Assembly: GCA_963972255.1 (NCBI GenBank)
Contig: CAXATO010000008.1
Span: 1 to 64,000, forward strand
Origin: UBA1479 sp002706405
GTDB taxonomy: Bacteria > Pseudomonadota > Alphaproteobacteria > Rhodospirillales > Casp-alpha2
Direction of reading: 5' to 3'
Length of the DNA stretch: 64,000 nucleotides
Position 1 is the first letter of the stretch, and every line of letters starts with the position of its first letter. Under the pieces are notes generated by a model. The model was not told the origin of the DNA, made no database searches, and worked only from the letters and a program-made list of their open reading frames with translations. Shown piece after piece: positions 60,485 to 64,000 of this stretch. The translations under genes were made by a program, and so were the position numbers.

Positions 60485-60901
60485 ATGACAATTACAGTTC
60501 CGCCTGACTACAATCCAAAGAAAGATAAGGATTTCATGAATCCTGTCATGCTGGAGTACTTCCGTCGGAAGCTCCTGAAATGGCGGGCTGAATTGCTCGA
60601 GGAATCCAACGAAACCCTGCAGTCTCTGCAGGAAGGCGGCATCGTTGAGCCTGATATCGCCGACCGTGCGTCCATCGAAACGGAACGCGCGCTGGAATTG
60701 CGCACCCGCGACCGCGCGCGCAAGCTGATTTCCAAGATCGACGAGGCGCTGAAGCGTATCGAAGATGGTAGCTACGGCTATTGCGAGGAAACGGAAGAGC
60801 CGATCAGCGTCCAGCGCCTGGAAGCCCGTCCGATCGCGACCCTGTCGATCGAGGCTCAGGAACGCCACGAACGCATGGAACGCACCCACCGGGACGACTA
60901 A
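60485..60901 (+). CDS. dksA: RNA polymerase-binding transcription factor DksA
   Basis: 138 aa. The coiled-coil region (LLKWRAELLEESNETLQSLQ and ERALELRTRDRARKLISKID) is followed by the zinc-finger region IEDGSYGYCEETEEPISVQR then LEARPIATLSIEAQERHERM. Only the first Cys remains of the C4 zinc site of E. coli DksA. This is common in alphaproteobacterial DksA and may make it insensitive to redox and zinc loss. It works with ppGpp on RNA polymerase. Start: ATG after GGGGAGACGACTAAGAA. It is followed by a bidirectional terminator. Confidence 0.94.
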   Translation: MTITVPPDYNPKKDKDFMNPVMLEYFRRKLLKWRAELLEESNETLQSLQEGGIVEPDIADRASIETERALELRTRDRARKLISKIDEALKRIEDGSYGYCEETEEPISVQRLEARPIATLSIEAQERHERMERTHRDD

Positions 60902-60923
60902 TCCCCCGGGCAACGTGTAAAAA

Positions 60924-60962
60924 GCCGCGCGAAAGGCCGATGGCCGGGTTCGCGCGGCTTTT
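60924..60962 (+). terminator. Rho-independent terminator after dksA
   Basis: GCCGCGCGAA pairs with TTCGCGCGGC around a 15-base loop, followed by TTTTCC. It is flanked by AAAAA on the other side and so may also work for minus-strand transcripts (rnk). Confidence 0.88.
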
Positions 60963-61006
60963 CCATGCCCGGAACTGTACCTGATGTTCTGCCGTTGCCG
61001 GCGTCG

Positions 61007-61411
61007 TCATCCGCCGCCGTTCACGCTTTCGACGGTCAATCGGTGGGCCTGTCCGTCACGCGCGGTCCAGTCGATCGACTGGCCGGCTGACAGACCGATC
61101 AGCGCCGCGCCGATGGGGGTGAGGATCGACACCTTGCCGGCTGAAATATCCGCTTCGCTGGGGAACACCAGGGTGATGGTTCGGTCTTCGCCCGTGTCGG
61201 TCGTGAAGCGCAGGGTCGAGCCCATCCGGACGACATTCGCGTCGATCCGTTCGTCGGGAACGATCTCCGCCCGGTCGAGTTCGGCGAGAAGCTGGCTGGA
61301 AACCTCGGGGTTTCTGTCGCTCACCCCCTCGGCAAGCCCCCACAATCGGTCATGGTCGCTGCGGGCGAGGGTAATCGGCGGCTTGGACTGTGTCGCGTTT
61401 TCGAAGGTCAT
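61007..61411 (-). CDS. rnk: Nucleoside diphosphate kinase regulator Rnk (GreA/GreB-type C-domain)
   Basis: 134 aa. The N-terminal half (ITLARSDHDRLWGLAEGVSD; SSQLLAELDRAEIVPDERID) is the short helical part of Rnk. The C-terminal half (ANVVRMGSTLRFTTDTGEDR, TITLVFPSEADISAGKVSIL and TPIGAALIGLSAGQSIDW) is the FKBP-like GreA/B C-domain that binds RNA polymerase. Start: ATG with GGGG about 9 bases upstream. It lies downstream of a hairpin-rich leader (61412-61640) and ends near the dksA terminator. Confidence 0.9.
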   Translation of the reverse strand: MTFENATQSKPPITLARSDHDRLWGLAEGVSDRNPEVSSQLLAELDRAEIVPDERIDANVVRMGSTLRFTTDTGEDRTITLVFPSEADISAGKVSILTPIGAALIGLSAGQSIDWTARDGQAHRLTVESVNGGG

Positions 61412-61756
61412 TGCAGGATCCCCTGAAAAGGATGCCGGCGCACGGATGCGCGCGCCGAATGCGTTGCGTGTGATGTCTGAAAAATCCGGGTGCCGCGTCT
61501 GAATTAGGTCTGCCCCGTCCAACGGGGCAATTCGTCAGGTCCCCACGGCTGGGGACGCGACGTCGCCAAGCCGGGGGCTAACCTCCCGCGAGGGGATGCT
61601 GCCGGCGAAGAATGACGCAGAAGTGCAAGACCGTGTTCATGGTAATGGCCATAGGAAAACGGCGCGGGGAAGTCAAGCTGGATGGGCGCCATGCGTCGGC
61701 CGCCAATCGTGGCGCAGGGGCGGGGATTGTGCGGACAAGGCCATTCCAAAAAAAGA
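61412..61756 (-). promoter_or_regulatory. Leader/intergenic region upstream of rnk
   Basis: 345 bp without a conventional gene. On the minus strand it holds, in order, a possible 20-codon ORF (61578-61640), hairpin GTCCCC/GGGGAC (61539-61556), hairpin GCCCCG/CGGGGC (61512-61528), and a third stem CGGCGC/GCGCCG (61436-61457) followed by a T-rich stretch just before rnk. The order of ORF, stems and T-rich end looks like a transcription attenuator. Confidence 0.55.
61578..61640 (-). CDS. Possible 20-residue leader peptide upstream of rnk
   Basis: The translation is MNTVLHFCVILRRQHPLAGG followed by a stop. It lies directly before the hairpins of the rnk leader. There is no strong Shine-Dalgarno, but an upstream in-frame ATG extends it by four residues. 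The clustered Arg, His and Pro near the end would suit a ribosome-stalling or attenuation peptide. Assignment is weak without conservation data. Confidence 0.35.
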   Translation of the reverse strand: MNTVLHFCVILRRQHPLAGG

Positions 61757-61777
61757 GGCCGGCGCTGGGCGCCGGCC
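61748..61777 (-). terminator. Rho-independent terminator after flgH
   Basis: On the minus strand GGCCGGCGC-CCA-GCGCCGGCC is followed by CTTTTTTT, a perfect 9-bp stem with a long T-run 75 bp after flgH. It ends the flgG-flgA-flgH transcript and separates it from the rnk leader. Confidence 0.93.
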
Positions 61778-61852
61778 TTTGAAGTTGATCCAGGTTCGTT
61801 AGCGAACCTAGAACGGGAAACTTTTGTCCGTTCGGTGAAGCGGATACTCCGC

Positions 61853-62626
61853 TTAGAACGGGAACAGGATGTCCCAAAGCTGCATCCCCCAGCGGGGCTG
61901 CTGGAGCTCGCTCAAGGTGCCGCGTCCGCCGTAGGCGACGCGCATTTCGGCGATCTTCTCGTGGGAAATCTTGTTGTCGGAATCGATGTCGGAGGGCCGC
62001 ACCACGCCGGTGACCATGAGCTCGCGCAACTCCGAGTTCACCCGCAGTTCCTGGCGCCCCATGATGACCAGGTTGCCGTTGGGCAGGACCTGGGTGACGA
62101 CCGCGGCGAAGGTCAGGCTGATGGTTTCCGACCGCTCGATGGACCCGTCGCCTTCGGTGCCGTGGGTATTGCCGAAGTTGGCAATGGCTGCCGGGTTCAC
62201 ACCGTCGGGCAAATAGCGGGTCAATTCGCCTTCGAAGCCCAGCAGGTTGGTGATATTGGCGGATTCATTGTCGACCCGGTCGCGCTCCGTCTTGTTGTCC
62301 AGCTTGGCGCTGTCATCCAGGGTCATCTGCACGGTCATGATGTCGCCGACCTGCTTGGCCCGCAGGTCCTTGAAGAAGGCTCGCGCACCGGCCCGCCACA
62401 GCGAGTTGGGGTTGCGTTCGGCGATCTTCGGCGACGGCATGGGCATGGAGACCGGCTTGTAGTCAGGGCGGGCCGTCGGGTTCTGGATCGGCGTGATCTT
62501 CGGTTCGTCACCAACCTGGGACAGGCGGGTGAGGGTGTTGCATCCGGCGACCGTGCCCGCCAGCAACGTGACCAGAGCGGTGGTCCGAAGCAGCTGACGC
62601 GAGAGGGAGATGATCGAGCCGTTCAT
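61853..62626 (-). CDS. flgH: Flagellar L-ring lipoprotein FlgH
   Basis: 257 aa. A signal peptide ends in the lipobox VAGC with lipidated Cys29 (LLAGTVAGCNTLTRL). Family segments include FKDLRAKQVGDIMTVQMTLD, GEGDGSIERSETISLTFAAV-like sequence, and NGNLVIMGRQELRVNSELRE. FlgH forms the outer-membrane L ring with FlgI's P ring. Start: ATG with AGGAGA 8 bases upstream. It follows flgA by 56 bp and precedes a strong terminator. Confidence 0.95.
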   Translation of the reverse strand: MNGSIISLSRQLLRTTALVTLLAGTVAGCNTLTRLSQVGDEPKITPIQNPTARPDYKPVSMPMPSPKIAERNPNSLWRAGARAFFKDLRAKQVGDIMTVQMTLDDSAKLDNKTERDRVDNESANITNLLGFEGELTRYLPDGVNPAAIANFGNTHGTEGDGSIERSETISLTFAAVVTQVLPNGNLVIMGRQELRVNSELRELMVTGVVRPSDIDSDNKISHEKIAEMRVAYGGRGTLSELQQPRWGMQLWDILFPF

Positions 62627-62682
62627 GGGTTTTCTCCTAACTGCCCCTTAAACAGCGGGGCGAAGTCCTTTCGTTCGTGCCG

Positions 62683-63708
62683 TTACCGGCTGTTCTGCGC
62701 CAATTCGCGAATGTCGGCGATTTGAACCTTGGCCCGGCTGGGGCCGGTGATTTCGCCTTCAAACACGGTTTTGGAGCGCCGGTTGACGATCTGCACCACG
62801 TCGCCGAGGGCGCCGCGCTCAAGCGCCTTGCCTTGCGCCGTAAGGGACAGCGGGCCATGGCTGAGGGTCACCGTGACCAGTGAGCCGCGTTCGACCAGGA
62901 TCGGGCGTTCGACGTCGGACACGCGGATCACTTCGTCGGGGCGCAGGCCGCGCTTGGCCGACATGCCGACCAGGTCTTCCAGCTTGGTCACCGTGTCCGG
63001 CATGATGCGGTCGGCACGGACGCGGATCCATTTCACGTCACGTTCGGTGACGATGTCGTTGCGTGCCATGACCTTCGAGGCGACGGGGACCTTTACGACC
63101 GGATGCAGGCGACCGGTCAGGCGCAGCCGTTCGCCGGCCGGATCGCCCTTGGGGATGGAGATGACAGCCGCGAAACGCTGGCTGCGGGAGTCGTAGGTGA
63201 TGTCATCGACCCCGATGGTGGCGGAGGCGGAGCCGGCGATATGAACCCGGGTGAGTTGGGTCGACAGATCCAGTTCCGAGGTCGGGTCCGCTCCCTTTTC
63301 GTAGAGGGCGGCCATGATGGTGTCGATGATTTCGGCCCGTTCGATGACCTGGCTGACGCGTTCGACGACGACCTGCTGGCGGGCCGACAGCGGGCGCCAG
63401 TTCAGGCGGTAAGCCCGCGCCACCCGGTACAGCCAGCGGGCGTCGAAGATGGCCCGCTCGCCGGGGGCGGGGGCATAGGCCACCGCGGCGTCGGCGTTCT
63501 CGCCGACGTTGATGAACAGATCCCCCAGATAGACCACTTTGTCGTCGACGGTGACGGAATCCCGCAGTAGCGGCGCGGTCATCTTCTCGCTCTGCCCTGC
63601 CGCGTCGGCGGGCGACGATTTCTTGGCAGCGCCAGCCGCGGGCAGCGTGGCGATCGGCACCAGTGCTGCGGCCATCACGGCGGCGATGAACAGATTGCGG
63701 GCGGTCAT
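62683..63708 (-). CDS. flgA: P-ring assembly chaperone FlgA
   Basis: About 341 aa, with a signal peptide (LFIAAVMAAALVPIATLPAA). The C-terminal SAF domain is clear: VPVASKVMARNDIVTERDVK, LVGMSAKRGLRPDEVIRVSD and RGSLVTVTLSHGPLSLTAQG. FlgA is a periplasmic chaperone for the FlgI P ring. It is longer than E. coli FlgA, with an N-terminal region of about 150 residues, as often in alphaproteobacteria. Start: ATG with AAGGAA 5-6 bases upstream. It lies between flgG and flgH. Confidence 0.92.
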   Translation of the reverse strand: MTARNLFIAAVMAAALVPIATLPAAGAAKKSSPADAAGQSEKMTAPLLRDSVTVDDKVVYLGDLFINVGENADAAVAYAPAPGERAIFDARWLYRVARAYRLNWRPLSARQQVVVERVSQVIERAEIIDTIMAALYEKGADPTSELDLSTQLTRVHIAGSASATIGVDDITYDSRSQRFAAVISIPKGDPAGERLRLTGRLHPVVKVPVASKVMARNDIVTERDVKWIRVRADRIMPDTVTKLEDLVGMSAKRGLRPDEVIRVSDVERPILVERGSLVTVTLSHGPLSLTAQGKALERGALGDVVQIVNRRSKTVFEGEITGPSRAKVQIADIRELAQNSR

Positions 63709-63795
63709 GTCACTTTCCTTTCCAAAGCCTTTTGGCCTTTCCAATCCCTTGCGGGTGGGCAGGGCCGTTCTGGCCTTACTCAACTCTCATGCCGG

Positions 63796-64000
63796 TTAGC
63801 GGAGGGATGTCAGCGTTCCCAGCATTTCGTCCGAGGTCTGAATGACCTTGGAGTTCATTTCGTAGGCGCGCTGGGCGGAGATCAGATTCGAGATTTCTTC
63901 CACCGCGTTCACGTTCGAGGTTTCCAGGAAGCCCTGCAGAATGGTGCCGTAGCCTTCGGTTCCCGGATTGCCGGCGGTCGCGTTACCGGAGGCGGGAGTT
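63796..64000 (-). CDS. flgG: Distal rod protein FlgG (C-terminal fragment)
   Basis: About 67 residues remain; the N-terminus is beyond the right edge. The C-terminal sequence GTILQGFLETSNVNAVEEIS followed by NLISAQRAYEMNSKVIQTSD and EMLGTLTSLR is the conserved FlgG end. FlgG forms the distal rod. It sits upstream of flgA and flgH in the usual flgF-G-A-H order. Confidence 0.93.
   Translation of the reverse strand, partial: TPASGNATAGNPGTEGYGTILQGFLETSNVNAVEEISNLISAQRAYEMNSKVIQTSDEMLGTLTSLR

Noticed and set aside
61504..61749. Possible 81-residue minus-strand protein upstream of rnk
   Set aside because: No family signal; GC stems of the rnk leader lie inside it, so structure explains the region better.
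1..64000. CRISPR arrays, tRNA/rRNA genes, insertion sequences or att sites
   Set aside because: No regularly spaced repeats, cloverleaf-like sequences, transposase genes or paired direct repeats were found while reading the window.

Overview
The window looks like a chromosomal flagellar and flagellin-glycosylation region of a GC-rich alphaproteobacterium, most likely from the Rhodospirillales. The grounds are the FlbT/FlaF/FliX regulator set, a SciP-type (DUF1153) CtrA inhibitor beside fliF, a DksA that keeps only one of the usual zinc cysteines, and short flagellins. The genus cannot be fixed from the sequence. I see no rRNA, tRNA, CRISPR array or insertion sequence.

Layout. (1) 1-7.8 kb, minus strand: start of fliG, fliF, sciP, then a fliK-flgD-flgE operon transcribed toward position 1. 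It begins at a sigma-54 type promoter (7752-7767) and ends at a strong terminator (2479-2518). (2) 7.9-25.6 kb, minus strand: a nonulosonic-acid / amino-sugar gene cluster. It holds a NeuB-family synthase, a formyltransferase-like protein, an AsnB-type amidotransferase, three SpsF-like cytidylyltransferases, two Gfo/Idh/MocA oxidoreductases, two DegT aminotransferases, an SDR epimerase/dehydratase, a HisH/HisF/PseA-type amidation trio, a methyltransferase, a GNAT, and a GT-B-like/GNAT fusion. Many genes overlap by 4 bp. (3) 25.7-27.5 kb, plus strand: a PhyH-like dioxygenase and a methyltransferase. (4) 27.5-46.5 kb: flbT at one end and flaF at the other, usually neighbours in alphaproteobacteria. 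Between them lie two tandem flagellins, three different candidate flagellin glycosyltransferases (TPR-GT9/FlmG-like, Maf/DUF115, TPR-GT41/OGT-like), a radical SAM/SPASM protein, two sulfotransferases, a NodB-fold-like protein, a frameshifted methyltransferase, a large multidomain unknown protein and a helical unknown protein. (5) 46.6-55.4 kb, minus strand: flgI-flgJ-flgN-flgK-flgL behind a sigma-54 type promoter, and a second hook-type gene with its own near-perfect sigma-54 promoter. (6) 55.5-59.6 kb, minus strand: an fbpABC ferric-iron transporter with a Fur-like box. (7) 59.9-60.9 kb, plus strand: fliX and dksA. (8) 61.0-64.0 kb, minus strand: rnk behind a hairpin-rich leader, then flgH, flgA and the end of flgG.

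How it fits together. The flagellar genes build the MS ring, rod, P and L rings, hook, hook-filament junction and filament. FliX, FlbT, FlaF and SciP are stage- or cell-cycle-linked regulators. The sugar cluster would make a modified, possibly amidinated, CMP-activated acidic sugar. The Maf, FlmG-like and OGT-like proteins would place it or related sugars on flagellin, and the sulfotransferases, methyltransferases and radical SAM enzyme could decorate it further.

The most notable observations are these: a shared IHF-like plus sigma-54 promoter layout at three flagellar operons; a roughly 55-residue beta module repeated in FlgL and found once in FlgE and once in the second hook protein; the flbT-flaF 'split' island with three unrelated flagellin glycosyltransferase candidates; and a structured leader with a 20-codon ORF upstream of rnk.
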